This document shows positions 1 through 7,848 of a stretch of DNA of 46,046 nt, one piece after another. Numbering within the stretch: position 1 is the first letter of the stretch; each line of letters opens with the position of its first letter. The position numbers were made by a program, and so were the translations under genes. This DNA is from DASSFZ01 sp036514635. GTDB taxonomy: Bacteria > Chloroflexota > Anaerolineae > Fen-1058. The notes under the pieces are model-generated. The model was not told the DNA's origin and ran no database searches. It saw only the letters and a list, made by a program, of their open reading frames with translations. Location of the stretch: NCBI GenBank assembly GCA_036514635.1, contig DATBWU010000376.1:1-46046 (forward strand). Reading direction: 5' to 3'.

Positions 1-1042
1 CGTCGCGCCGATTGTACGGCTGTCGGACGATGCTCTTCCACGTCTCGGTGATGTGATGCTCGAAGCGCACCACCTTCTCGAAGTTCAGCGCACCGCGAAC
101 CTCGGCGCACAGCTCGATGGTCTCGTTGTTCACCGAATTACTGAAGTTGAAACCGATCAGCGGCGTTGTGCCGCCTGCCCCCGGAGCCTCCGGCGAACGG
201 GGGTCGGGGCGCGCGAAAAGTTTCGCGCCGATCAGCGTCCACAGCACGGCATACGGGTTATCGTTGCCCATGAACACCGAGATTTTGAACTCGTTGTTCA
301 CGCCGAGTTTATGCAGCAGGTAGCCCAGCAGCACCGTGCCGGGATTGATGTTGAGCACCTGCTGGATGCCGTAGGTCGTGTAATAATACAGGAACTCGTC
401 GAGCCACATTAGCGGGTGGTCGTTGGGCTGGCCGATGCCGCCGAAGTAGCCGGTGATCGTCGCCGGTCCGCCGAGGTGGACATTGGAGCCGTCTGTGCCT
501 TTGGTGTCCAGCGTCTCGACGTAGGTCGCGCCGATGATCTGCATCGCCGCCGCCACGGCCAGCAGGTCGCCGTCGTCGGCTTCCGATTCTTTCATCTTGC
601 GCACGCGGATGTAGCGACCCGGCATCAGTTCGCCGCCGGCGATCGCCTGCCTGGCTTCCGCGATCAGCCACGGGAAATACTGAAAGGCGCTGATCTCCAG
701 CGTTACGGCGAAGTCGTCGGCGAAAGTCGTCGAGTCGGCGCGCGGGCCGAGCACTTTGCGGCGATACTCCGGCACGCTGATGAACGCGCCGCGATCGCGC
801 TGCTCCATCAACCAGTGCAGATCGGCCAGATACGGCGACCGGATCGCCTCCAGCCGCGCCAGCAGGTTGGGCAACTGGCGGGCGGTCTCGGCTTTGCGGT
901 TGATCTCCTCGGGTGTGCCATACTTGCGCACCACGTCGAGGAAGGCGTTGATGACTCTCGCATCGGGATCGAGCAGCAGCGCGTTGATCTCCTCCACCTG
1001 CAATTCGGAGATGCGCAGCCGCTCTCGCAAGTCGTCGGTCAT
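1..1042 (-). CDS. Unrecognised protein, C-terminus beyond the window edge
   Basis: An open frame runs from ATG at 1042 to the window edge, at least 347 codons without a stop. An AAGGAGG ribosome site lies just upstream of the ATG. The protein begins MTDDLRERLRISELQVEE and is soluble-looking, with no signal peptide or clear membrane segment. A conserved-looking core contains DTKGTDGSNVHLGGPATITG, then an aromatic stretch with EFLYYYTTYG, and later GFNFSNSVNNETIELC. I do not recognise the family. It is the last visible gene of a minus-strand C1-metabolism cluster and lies about 50 bases downstream of panB, so a role in C1 or cofactor metabolism is possible, but that is inference only. Codon usage matches its neighbours, and the long antisense frames over it are Arg/His-rich shadows. 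Confidence 0.75.
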   Translation of the reverse strand, partial: MTDDLRERLRISELQVEEINALLLDPDARVINAFLDVVRKYGTPEEINRKAETARQLPNLLARLEAIRSPYLADLHWLMEQRDRGAFISVPEYRRKVLGPRADSTTFADDFAVTLEISAFQYFPWLIAEARQAIAGGELMPGRYIRVRKMKESEADDGDLLAVAAAMQIIGATYVETLDTKGTDGSNVHLGGPATITGYFGGIGQPNDHPLMWLDEFLYYYTTYGIQQVLNINPGTVLLGYLLHKLGVNNEFKISVFMGNDNPYAVLWTLIGAKLFARPDPRSPEAPGAGGTTPLIGFNFSNSVNNETIELCAEVRGALNFEKVVRFEHHITETWKSIVRQPYNRRD

Positions 1043-1061
1043 GTATTCCTCCTTGCGCGAC

Positions 1062-1120
1062 AAGACCAAAGACCAAGGACGAAAGACGAATTCGTCATTC
1101 GTCCTTGGTCATTCGTCCAT
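1062..1120. repeat. Palindromic GACGAA-type repeat
   Basis: An imperfect inverted repeat is built from GACCAAGGACGAAAGACGAA and its complement. It lies between the unknown gene and panB and overlaps the panB 3' end, so the last codons and stop of panB (MTKDE, then TGA) are written in the repeat. The same family recurs at 5311-5361, 22060-22150, 32144-32188, 36040-36105, 38703-38771 and 39199-39254. Confidence 0.8.
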
Positions 1121-1967
1121 TCAGCATCTTCTTCAATTCGGCGAACTGGTCATCCGGAATGCCGAACCAGTTTTCGGGCTGCGGGAACTGCCGGCCGGTC
1201 ACCTCGGCCACGTACTGCTTCAGGCCATTCAAGATCACTTCGCCCGCGTTACCGTACACCTTTGCCATCTTCGGCTTGAAGCGCGGATACAGCCCGAACA
1301 TGTCGTGGAAGATCAGCAGTTGGCCGTGCGCGTGCGGCCCGGAGCCGAGACTGATGATCGGTATCCGGGCGCGCTCGGTGATGATCTGCTGCACGCGATC
1401 GGGGATCATCTCGAACAGGATCGAGAACGCGCCCGCCTCTTCGAGGAGCCTGGCGTCTTCGACGATGCGCAGCGCCTGCTCCCAGCCTTTGCCCTGCACG
1501 CGGAACCCGCCCAGCGCGGAGACGCTCTGCGGCGTCAGACCCAGGTGACCCATCACCGGGATGCCCGCGTCGGCAATGGCCTTGATGCGCGAAGCCATTT
1601 GCCGCCCGCCTTCCAGCTTCACGGCATCACAGCCGGCCTCGGCCATGAAGCGCCCGGCGTTGCGCACGGCGATTTCGTCGGAGGGTTGATACGACATGTA
1701 CGGCATGTCGCCGATCAGCCAACAAGTGGGCGAGCCGCGCCGCACCCCTTGTGAATGGCGAATCATGTCGTCCATCGTCACCGGCAGCGTGCCTTCGTAG
1801 CCGAGCATGGTCATGCCCAGGCTGTCGCCGACGAGCACCATATCGACCTCGGCCTGCTCGACCCAGTGCGCCATCGAGTAGTCGTAGCAGGTGATCATCG
1901 TGATCGGGACGCCATCGGTCATTTTCTTGAGGAGCGCCGGGAGTGTCACTTTTTTGCGATCGGCCAT
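1095..1967 (-). CDS. panB: 3-methyl-2-oxobutanoate hydroxymethyltransferase
   Basis: PanB transfers the one-carbon unit of 5,10-methylene-THF to alpha-ketoisovalerate to make ketopantoate, the first committed step of pantothenate and CoA synthesis in the cytoplasm. The 290-residue length is slightly longer than usual. Family motifs are clear: MITCYDYSMAHW, VDMVLVGDSLGMTMLGY, TLPVTMDDMIRH, AVKLEGG, GIPVMGHLGLTPQSV and GGFRVQGKG. The ATG at 1967 is preceded by AAGGAG. The usual TIGIGAG segment reads IISLGSG, a small variation. The C-terminal MTKDE and the stop come from a palindromic repeat. PanB is a consumer of the folate C1 pool, which suits its place in a Wood-Ljungdahl cluster. No panC or panD is nearby. 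Confidence 0.93.
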   Translation of the reverse strand: MADRKKVTLPALLKKMTDGVPITMITCYDYSMAHWVEQAEVDMVLVGDSLGMTMLGYEGTLPVTMDDMIRHSQGVRRGSPTCWLIGDMPYMSYQPSDEIAVRNAGRFMAEAGCDAVKLEGGRQMASRIKAIADAGIPVMGHLGLTPQSVSALGGFRVQGKGWEQALRIVEDARLLEEAGAFSILFEMIPDRVQQIITERARIPIISLGSGPHAHGQLLIFHDMFGLYPRFKPKMAKVYGNAGEVILNGLKQYVAEVTGRQFPQPENWFGIPDDQFAELKKMLNGRMTKDE

Positions 1968-1979
1968 GGGAGTCTCCTT

Positions 1980-2708
1980 CTACGTTTCACGCATCGCGTC
2001 TGAGAGCATTCCAGTTTCGAGAATACCGATCAGTTGATCGGCCACCTCCGGGCTAAGTGGCATCAGTCGCAATCTGCGCGCGGGCGCGTCGTGGTCGTAG
2101 TGCAGATGCTTGATCTGCACGTGGCCGTCTTGCCACACGGCATACGTCGCGTCCGGCGTGCCGTAGCGCGGCTGTCCCAGGCTGCCGGGGTTGACGATCA
2201 ACCGATCGCCGAACTGCCGGATCGCCGGCAGGTGCGTATGGCCGAGAATGATGATGTCCGCATCGACAGGATCAAACAACTTGTGGAGTTCGGATTCCGA
2301 GGAAGTCGCAGGATGGATTTGCCCGCCGAGAGGATCGAGTGGCGTGCCATGTGTCAGATAGAATCGCGCGCCGCCCAACGCGGTGGACGCCGACAGCGGC
2401 CACCGGCCCAGGTACGCTCGATCAGCTTGCGAGATCATCCCGCGCGAGACATTCAGCGTCTCACGCGCAGCGCCGTCGAGTTCAGCCGGCATGCCCACGA
2501 GTTGGCCGGTGGCAATCGCGTGATCGTGATTGCCGCGCGCGGCCAGCGTGGCGTGCGTCAGCAACCAGCGCGCGCAGTCCCCCGGATCAGGGCCGTAGCC
2601 GACGGCGTCGCCTGCGAAGAGCACGGCATCAGGCTGCGGCTCGGCACGTTGAAGACTGAGCAGTGCTTCCCAATTGGCGTGAACATCGGCGATCAACAGG
2701 ACGCGCAT
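1980..2708 (-). CDS. YfcE/MJ0936-type metallophosphoesterase
   Basis: A calcineurin-like phosphoesterase of about 242 residues, probably a cytoplasmic phosphodiesterase. The dimetal motifs appear in the expected order: DVHAN near the N-terminus, GDAVGYGP, GNHDHA, a Thr-His pair in YLTHGTP and GHTHLP. INPGSLGQPR-type sequence (IVNPGSLGQPR) matches the small YfcE-like phosphodiesterase group. I use ATG at 2708 (MRVLLIADVH); a GTG five codons upstream is possible, and neither has a strong ribosome site. The stop is 12 bases before the panB start, so the two are probably cotranscribed. The substrate is not predictable from sequence. Confidence 0.85.
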   Translation of the reverse strand: MRVLLIADVHANWEALLSLQRAEPQPDAVLFAGDAVGYGPDPGDCARWLLTHATLAARGNHDHAIATGQLVGMPAELDGAARETLNVSRGMISQADRAYLGRWPLSASTALGGARFYLTHGTPLDPLGGQIHPATSSESELHKLFDPVDADIIILGHTHLPAIRQFGDRLIVNPGSLGQPRYGTPDATYAVWQDGHVQIKHLHYDHDAPARRLRLMPLSPEVADQLIGILETGMLSDAMRET

Positions 2709-2772
2709 GGAGTGTTGTTTCACCGAGGAGAACGCGGAGGGCGCAGAGCATTCAATCCTGCGGTGGCCACAG

Positions 2773-2825
2773 GTGCGGTGTGAGTAATCCGTCGCCCTCA
2801 GTCCGCCGGATTATTCACACCGCAC
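2773..2825. repeat. Long palindrome, GTGCGGTGTGA-TAATCCG family
   Basis: The arms 2773-2791 and 2807-2825 form a 19-bp inverted repeat with one mismatch and a 15-base loop. A related sequence lies at 43598-43651. It is followed by a GCGC-rich short hairpin, and the adjacent 2725-2755 carries a CACCGAGGAGAACGCGGAG-type repeat. It sits between the TPR protein and the phosphoesterase, where it could act as a processing or termination hairpin. There is no T tract. Confidence 0.75.
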
Positions 2826-2904
2826 TGCGCTGCGCGCAGCGCGGCGCAAGTGTCCAGCGGGAGCATGAGACGGCTTCGTAAATGTGTGACCGCGTGAAGT
2901 ATCG

Positions 2905-3759
2905 TTACTTTCGGGTGAGCGAGCCGATCGTCCTGAGAGCGCCCCACGCGCCGCCGCCGATCATCGCCAGGCCCGTGATCACCATGATCGGTGTCGGCAT
3001 CTGGAAGTACACGACGATCAGGTCAACGCTGAAAAAGAGCACGCCTTGCGAAAGTTCATAAAGGCCGAACCCTGCCAGCAACAGGCCGCCGATAATCGTG
3101 CCAATGCTCAACACCATCAGAAACGGGCTGCGGCGCACGGTGATCTGCTTGCGGCTCTCCCGCTCGACCTTTTGGATGAGCTTCTCGGCTTCGTTCCAGG
3201 AATAATTCATCCGGCTGCACAGCGCCATGACGATGTCATTGCGCGGGCGATTGCGAGAGAGTTCGCCGACGACGAAATCGACCAGCGATTGGTTCGTGGA
3301 ACCTGAGCCTGATGCCGACCGCTCGACTTCTTCCGCCCGCTTTGGAGAGCCGTCTCCCGGTCGAGGCGCATCCGGGCGAGCAGTAATCTCCAATGGTGCG
3401 ACAACCAGTCCGGGCGAGCCGCGCATTGTGTCGGCGGCGCGGCATGCCTCCAGCGGGGTTCCGAGAGAAGGCGATTCAACCGATGGCAGCGGGGTAACCT
3501 CTCTCGGCAAGGCCGGCGGCGCGGGCGGTTGGCATAGCTTGGCGAGACCTCGCCGGGCAAGCTCGTTGTTGGGATTGATAGCCAGCGCGCGCTCCAGGCA
3601 TTCGCGCCGTTGCGCATCCGTATCGACAACCGCCGACATCCAGACCCAGACTTTATCTTCGCGCGGATTGGCTTGCAGCGCCTGGGCCAGCAACCATCGG
3701 CCGGCCTGCTTATCGCCTGCCCGGATAACCGTGATGGCCTGATCCAATTCAGTAGGCAT
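2905..3759 (-). CDS. TPR-repeat membrane protein
   Basis: A 284-residue protein with three zones. Residues 1-75 carry a TPR-like helical repeat (GRWLLAQALQANPREDKVW, then CLERALAINPNNELARRGLA). Residues 75-155 are a Pro/Ser-rich linker. The C-terminal part has a short helical domain and two hydrophobic segments (about 212-235 and 245-272) that should span the membrane. It is probably a scaffold or assembly protein; nothing shows an enzymatic role. The ATG at 3759 follows AAGGAGGTG, a strong ribosome site. Similar TPR-linker-TM proteins are common in Chloroflexota, which is part of why I suspect that phylum. Confidence 0.75.
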   Translation of the reverse strand: MPTELDQAITVIRAGDKQAGRWLLAQALQANPREDKVWVWMSAVVDTDAQRRECLERALAINPNNELARRGLAKLCQPPAPPALPREVTPLPSVESPSLGTPLEACRAADTMRGSPGLVVAPLEITARPDAPRPGDGSPKRAEEVERSASGSGSTNQSLVDFVVGELSRNRPRNDIVMALCSRMNYSWNEAEKLIQKVERESRKQITVRRSPFLMVLSIGTIIGGLLLAGFGLYELSQGVLFFSVDLIVVYFQMPTPIMVITGLAMIGGGAWGALRTIGSLTRK

Positions 3760-3781
3760 TGAATTCGCACCTCCTTGTACA

Positions 3782-4369
3782 TCACCTCGACAGGCGCGGG
3801 ATCACCCGGCCCGTTCGATTCATGTACAGACGATACTCTTCCCCGAAGTGCTCCAGCATCATCCGTTCCTCGCGCGGAACCCGGATCAGGTACAGCGGGA
3901 GGAATAGCACTAGCATGCCCAGCGCGATCCAGTTGTGAATCAACAACGGCTGGGCGATGCTCCACAGCCAGATTCCGGCATATATCGGATGTCGAATCCA
4001 GCGATAAATACCATCTGTGACCAGTTTCTGTCCTGCCAACACATCGATCTTGGGCGACCAGTTGCGCCCCAGGTCGGCGTAGGCCCTCCACAGCAGGAAC
4101 AACGCAGCGGCAAAAATCGCCGCGCCGATCCAGCCCGCCCAGACCGGCCGCACGTAATTTGCGGCGTCCAGCCAGGGCGCGAACACGTAGATAAGAGGGA
4201 GAACCTGCCAGACGAGAAACATCGAAATATCCAGCGTCGCATCAAATACCCTCGTGCGACTAGCTGTCACTTTGCTTCGTTTATAGCGTTGTGCGCTCGG
4301 CCCGTAAATGCCGAATAGGTACGCCGTTAAGCCGACCAGGAAGATGATTTTGAATGTATTGCCAGCCAT
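3782..4369 (-). CDS. Isoprenylcysteine carboxyl methyltransferase (ICMT)-family membrane protein
   Basis: A protein of about 195 residues with four to five hydrophobic segments and the ICMT/PEMT-family C-terminal signature. It has GIYRWIRHPIYAGIWLW, which forms part of the S-adenosylmethionine site, followed by the cytosolic EERMMLEHFGEEYRLYMNRT motif. Bacterial members methylate small lipophilic or thiol substrates, and the real substrate is not predictable here. I chose ATG at 4369, which has GAGGTG five bases before it, over a GTG at 4375. The gene ends 22 bases before the TPR protein starts, so they may be cotranscribed. Confidence 0.8.
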   Translation of the reverse strand: MAGNTFKIIFLVGLTAYLFGIYGPSAQRYKRSKVTASRTRVFDATLDISMFLVWQVLPLIYVFAPWLDAANYVRPVWAGWIGAAIFAAALFLLWRAYADLGRNWSPKIDVLAGQKLVTDGIYRWIRHPIYAGIWLWSIAQPLLIHNWIALGMLVLFLPLYLIRVPREERMMLEHFGEEYRLYMNRTGRVIPRLSR

Positions 4370-4451
4370 TGACACACCTCGGATTCGCAGGCACCGTGAC
4401 TTGGTGGTTAATCAAGGCGTTTCAGGGTGGTGATTGCACACAAGTGCGCCA

Positions 4452-4490
4452 GGCCCGCGTCTCGCGGGCCGTCCGCGAGGACGCGGACGG
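4452..4490. repeat. Twin GC-rich hairpins
   Basis: Two perfect hairpins sit side by side: 4452-4459 with 4463-4470 (8 bp, loop TCT), and 4469-4477 with 4482-4490 (9 bp, loop AGGA). The same twin design occurs at 25383-25431, so this is a repeat family. It is located between the ThiF-like gene and the ICMT-like gene. Confidence 0.75.
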
Positions 4491-4541
4491 AGAGCTATCG
4501 AGATGTGAATAATCACCAGGTTTCGGGCAGGCTCTCAGGGG

Positions 4542-5288
4542 TTAGTCGAGCGCAAGATGTCCACAATCGGGACACGCTTGCGCCCGGTGTATGTTGAACG
4601 AGGCGAAGGTCATATCCTCTCCATCAAACGTCAAGAGCCGCCCTTTGAGATTCGTGCCAATGCCTGTGAGGTACTTGAGAGCCTCCATCGCCTGGATGCA
4701 TCCCGTGAGGCCGGGCGTCACCCCGACGACAGGGAAGACCGCCCTGGGCGGCGGCTCTGGAGTCAGGCACCTGAGGCAGGGTGTCTCCGGTGGGTGAAGG
4801 AAAGTCACCTGGCCCGTCAAGCCCCATATAGCCCCATGCACCAGAGGAATTCGATTCTTGATGCAGTAGGTATTGAGCACGTAACGGGTGGCGTAGTTAT
4901 CCAGGCAGTCGATCACGATATGCGGCTTGCCCACAATCTGCTCGACGTTATCGTCCGCGAGGTACGCGCCACACAGCACAATGTCGATGGCCGGATTCCA
5001 CTCGCGGAGCGTCGCGCCGGCCGACTCCACCTTGGACATGCCGAGCCTCGCGTCGGAATGGAGAAGTTGCCGGTTGAGATTGGACAATTCGACTGTGTCC
5101 ACGTCGCACAGCCTGATCTCGCCTACGCCCGCTACGGCCAGGTAGAGCGCGACAGGGCTTCCTAGTCCTCCGGCACCGGCGATGAACACCGTCGAGGATT
5201 TGAGCCGGGCCTGGCCTTCTTCTCCCCAGCCGGGTATCAGCATCTGCCGACCGTAACGCGCCAGGTCGTAATCTGTCAATTGGACCAT
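4542..5288 (-). CDS. HesA/MoeB/ThiF-family adenylyltransferase
   Basis: A 248-residue E1-like enzyme that adenylates the C-terminal Gly of a small sulfur-carrier protein (MoaD or ThiS type) for molybdopterin, thiamine or related sulfur transfer. Visible features are the RYGRQMLIPGWGEEGQ N-terminus, the nucleotide loop VFIAGAGGLGSPVA, the acidic DVDTVELSNLNRQ motif and ADP-binding DCLDNYATRY. Two zinc-type pairs, CLRC and CPDC, follow. A catalytic Cys region lies near PPPRAVFPVVGVTPG. AAAGG precedes ATG 5288. No carrier protein is nearby, so thiamine and molybdopterin roles cannot be separated. Both would serve an anaerobe with molybdo- or tungsto-enzymes. Confidence 0.85.
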   Translation of the reverse strand: MVQLTDYDLARYGRQMLIPGWGEEGQARLKSSTVFIAGAGGLGSPVALYLAVAGVGEIRLCDVDTVELSNLNRQLLHSDARLGMSKVESAGATLREWNPAIDIVLCGAYLADDNVEQIVGKPHIVIDCLDNYATRYVLNTYCIKNRIPLVHGAIWGLTGQVTFLHPPETPCLRCLTPEPPPRAVFPVVGVTPGLTGCIQAMEALKYLTGIGTNLKGRLLTFDGEDMTFASFNIHRAQACPDCGHLALD

Positions 5289-5310
5289 TGTTTACGACCT
5301 TTCGCACGTG

Positions 5311-5361
5311 AGACGAAGGACGAACGACCGATGCCGTCATCATTCGTCCTTGTTCGTTGTC
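5311..5361. repeat. Palindromic GACGAA-type repeat
   Basis: AGACGAAGGACGAACGAC and its complement ATTCGTCCTTGTTCGTTGTC form an inverted repeat in the gap between the flavoprotein and the ThiF-like gene. Confidence 0.75.
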
Positions 5362-5379
5362 ATCGATAAACCAATCCAC

Positions 5380-6318
5380 CTATCGCCACTCGGGCACAGC
5401 CGCCGCCGTCTGCTCGATCGGCTGGCTGAGCAGATACTCGTAAGCCGAGAGCGCCGCCTTCGCCCCCTCGCCGATGGCGATCAACACCTGCTCGGCGTAG
5501 GCGTCGGTCACATCGCCCGCGGCGAAGATGCCCGGAGCCGACGTGCGATTGCGCGTGTCGATCTTAATGCGGCCCTCGGCGTCGAGTTCGACCAGCTCTT
5601 TCACCAGGCCGGAATTCGGGATCAGGTCCAGCTCGACGAAGAAGGCATCGGCGCGAAGCGTGTGCGTGTGCCCGTTCTTCTGCACGACGATCTCGCGCGC
5701 GAACTCGTCGCCGTTCACGCGCTCGATGCGGTAGCCTTCCATCACCACCACGTTGGGCGACGCTTGCAGCCGCTTCCCCAACGCGCTGTCGAGCTCGCCG
5801 TGCGTGGGCGCGACCAACGTGACGGCGCGTGCGATCTGCGACAGCTCGGCAGCGGCTCGCAAGGCCAGACCCGTGTCGCCGATGACGACGGCGCTGCGCT
5901 CGACGAAGAGCGGCGCGTAACTCACCGCGCTGTAGCACAGTCCGCGCATCATGAAGTCTCTCTCGCCCGGCACGTCGAGCCGGCGCGCGTTCGCCCCGGT
6001 CGCGACGATCAGCGCTTTGGCCTGGTAGTCCTGATCGTCGCGCACCTGCACGCTATACCCGCCGAGGACACGCTGAATCTGCTCTACCTTCCCCATCACG
6101 CGGGCGAAGTCCAGGTACTCGATCTCGTTGACGAAGTGATCGACCACCTCCTCGCCCCGGATGACGAGATGCTGCTCGACATCGGGCAGTTGCAATCGGT
6201 AATTGGTTTTGCCGCCGAGGTCTTTGGTGATCAACACCACGTTGAGCCGCTTGCGCAGCGCGTAGATCGTCGCGGTCAGCCCGGCCGGGCCTCCGCCAAG
6301 GACAATCAAGTCGTACAT
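5380..6318 (-). CDS. Thioredoxin-reductase-like FAD/NAD(P)H oxidoreductase without redox CxxC
   Basis: A 312-residue two-dinucleotide-fold flavoprotein of the TrxB type. The FAD loop is YDLIVLGGGPAGLTATIYA, the NAD(P)H domain starts near SAVVIGDTGLALRAAAELS, and the C-terminal FAD motif is GIFAAGDVTDAYAEQV. In real thioredoxin reductases a CATC motif precedes the second fold. Here the matching segment reads RGLCYSAVSYAP, with a single Cys, so it cannot be a classical dithiol reductase. It may pass electrons to a ferredoxin or another partner, as ferredoxin-NADP reductases of this fold do; that is inference. It starts 2 bases after the malic enzyme stop, so the pair is cotranscribed. Confidence 0.85.
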   Translation of the reverse strand: MYDLIVLGGGPAGLTATIYALRKRLNVVLITKDLGGKTNYRLQLPDVEQHLVIRGEEVVDHFVNEIEYLDFARVMGKVEQIQRVLGGYSVQVRDDQDYQAKALIVATGANARRLDVPGERDFMMRGLCYSAVSYAPLFVERSAVVIGDTGLALRAAAELSQIARAVTLVAPTHGELDSALGKRLQASPNVVVMEGYRIERVNGDEFAREIVVQKNGHTHTLRADAFFVELDLIPNSGLVKELVELDAEGRIKIDTRNRTSAPGIFAAGDVTDAYAEQVLIAIGEGAKAALSAYEYLLSQPIEQTAAAVPEWR

Positions 6319-6320
6319 GG

Positions 6321-7679
6321 CTAATATCCCTCCGCGATGAAACCTTCCTTCATCATCACGTGCGTGAGGTCGCGCGATCGGCGAATGATGTCCGACGCAT
6401 GGTGGTATTCCTCGTCATACGTCAGCAGGCGGCGGGCGATGCCCTGCTCGGTGGCCTTCGCCGCTACGGCCGCCGCCTCGCGCGGGAAAACCTCCCATTC
6501 GTCCATCGTCGGCAGGATGTACTCCGGGGTCAGCCCGCGCTCTTCGGCCATGCCGGCCAGCGCGAGCGCCGCCGCCAAACACATCTCGTCGGTGATCGTC
6601 CGTGCGCGCGCGTCGAGTGTGCCCCGGAAGATGCCGGGAAAGCCGAGCGAGTTGTTGACCTGGTTCGGGAAATCCGATCGACCCGTCGCCACAACCGCCG
6701 CGCCGGCCTCTCTCGCATCCCACGGCCAGATTTCGGGAACCGGATTGGCGCAGGCAAAGACGATCGCGTCCTTCGCCATCGCCCGAATCCATTCCTTGCG
6801 GAGGACATCCGGCCCCGGCTGAGACAATGCGATCACCACGTCCGCACCGACCAGCGCCTCGGCGATGCCGCCTTCGCGCCCTTCGGCGTTGGTGATCTGG
6901 CACAGCTTCCACTTGTCGACGAACTCAGCCTTGCGCAGCTCGATGTCGTGCCGGTTCCGGTGCAAGATACCCTTGCTATCCACCATGGTGCACCGCGCCG
7001 GCGTCGCGCCCGATGCGAAGATCAGCCGCGAGCAAGCGACGTTCGACGCGCCGCTGCCGACGAAGACCATCCGAACGTCCTCGATCTTCTTGCCGACGAT
7101 CTTCAGTGCGTTGATCAGCGCGGCCAGCGTGACCGTGGCCGTGCCCTGCTGGTCGTCGTGCCACACCGGAATTTCGGCCTTCTCGCGCAGCGTGTCGAGG
7201 ACGCGGAAACATTTCGGCTGCGAGATATCTTCCAGGTTCACACCGCCGAAGCCGGGTTGGATCAACAACACCGTCTCGATGATCTTGTTGGGGTCTTTGG
7301 TGTCGAGCATGATCGGCCAGGCATCGACGCCGCCCAGGTACTTGTACAGCAGCGCCTTGCCTTCCATGACGGGCAGGCCGGCCTTCGGGCCGATGTCGCC
7401 CAGGCCCAGCACGCGCGTGCCATCGGACACGACCGCCACGGTATTCCACTTATGCGTCATCTCGTACACCAGATCGGGGTCGGCGGCGATGGCCTTGCAC
7501 GGCGCGGCCACGCCGGGGGTGTACCAGATGGCGAAATCGTTGAAGTCGCGCACGCGGCAGCGCAGCGTCGTTTCGACTTTGCCGTGATAGAACGGATGCA
7601 GCCGCATGGCATCCGCCGAGGGTTGCTTCGCTTTGGCCAGCAACTCTTCGACGGTGGGGGTGGGTGCGTCTTTGAGCAT
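6321..7679 (-). CDS. Malic enzyme (NAD(P)-dependent, bacterial MaeB-like, short form)
   Basis: It decarboxylates malate to pyruvate and CO2 with reduction of NAD(P), or runs in reverse. The 452-residue length fits the short bacterial form without a phosphotransacetylase domain. Family motifs are HPFYHGKVETT, WYTPGVAAPCKAI, GLGDIGPKAGLPVMEGKALL, the metal-site region VNLEDISQPKCF, and DDQQGTATVTLAAL. The NAD(P)-fold follows as VFVGSGASNVACSRL, then ACANPVPEIWPW near the nucleotide. A strong AGGAGG precedes ATG 7679. Its place next to acsE and a flavoprotein suggests it links acetyl-CoA-derived pyruvate to C4 metabolism and NADPH supply. The cofactor preference cannot be called from sequence alone. 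Confidence 0.9.
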   Translation of the reverse strand: MLKDAPTPTVEELLAKAKQPSADAMRLHPFYHGKVETTLRCRVRDFNDFAIWYTPGVAAPCKAIAADPDLVYEMTHKWNTVAVVSDGTRVLGLGDIGPKAGLPVMEGKALLYKYLGGVDAWPIMLDTKDPNKIIETVLLIQPGFGGVNLEDISQPKCFRVLDTLREKAEIPVWHDDQQGTATVTLAALINALKIVGKKIEDVRMVFVGSGASNVACSRLIFASGATPARCTMVDSKGILHRNRHDIELRKAEFVDKWKLCQITNAEGREGGIAEALVGADVVIALSQPGPDVLRKEWIRAMAKDAIVFACANPVPEIWPWDAREAGAAVVATGRSDFPNQVNNSLGFPGIFRGTLDARARTITDEMCLAAALALAGMAEERGLTPEYILPTMDEWEVFPREAAAVAAKATEQGIARRLLTYDEEYHHASDIIRRSRDLTHVMMKEGFIAEGY

Positions 7680-7689
7680 AGTGCGCCTC

Positions 7690-7845
7690 CTGAGTGAGTG
7701 CTCAGTGAGTCAGTGGGTCAGTGGGTCAGTGAGCAGTGGATCAGTGAACAGTAAGTCAGTGAACAGTAAGTCAGTGGGTCAGTGATCACTGAACACTGAT
7801 CACTGAACACTGATCACTGTCAACTGTCAACTGACCACTGGCAGT
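7690..7845. repeat. CAGTGA/GATCACTGA simple-palindrome array
   Basis: About 155 bases are made of near-tandem 7- to 14-base units such as GTCAGTG and GAACACTGATCACT. The first half is rich in CAGTGA and the second half in its complement, so the whole can fold back. It fills the gap between acsE and the malic enzyme. The same word family recurs at 30735-30780 and inside hypF near 31112-31141. Confidence 0.8.
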
Positions 7846-7848
7846 CGG

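Noticed and set aside
309..1279. Long Arg-rich frames on both strands over the unknown gene
   Set aside because: They lack ribosome sites and domain-like composition. The frame starting at 1042 behind AAGGAGG has ordinary protein composition.
7690..7845. CRISPR-like array
   Set aside because: Units are only 7-14 bases, have no unique spacers and appear in both orientations; no cas gene is near.
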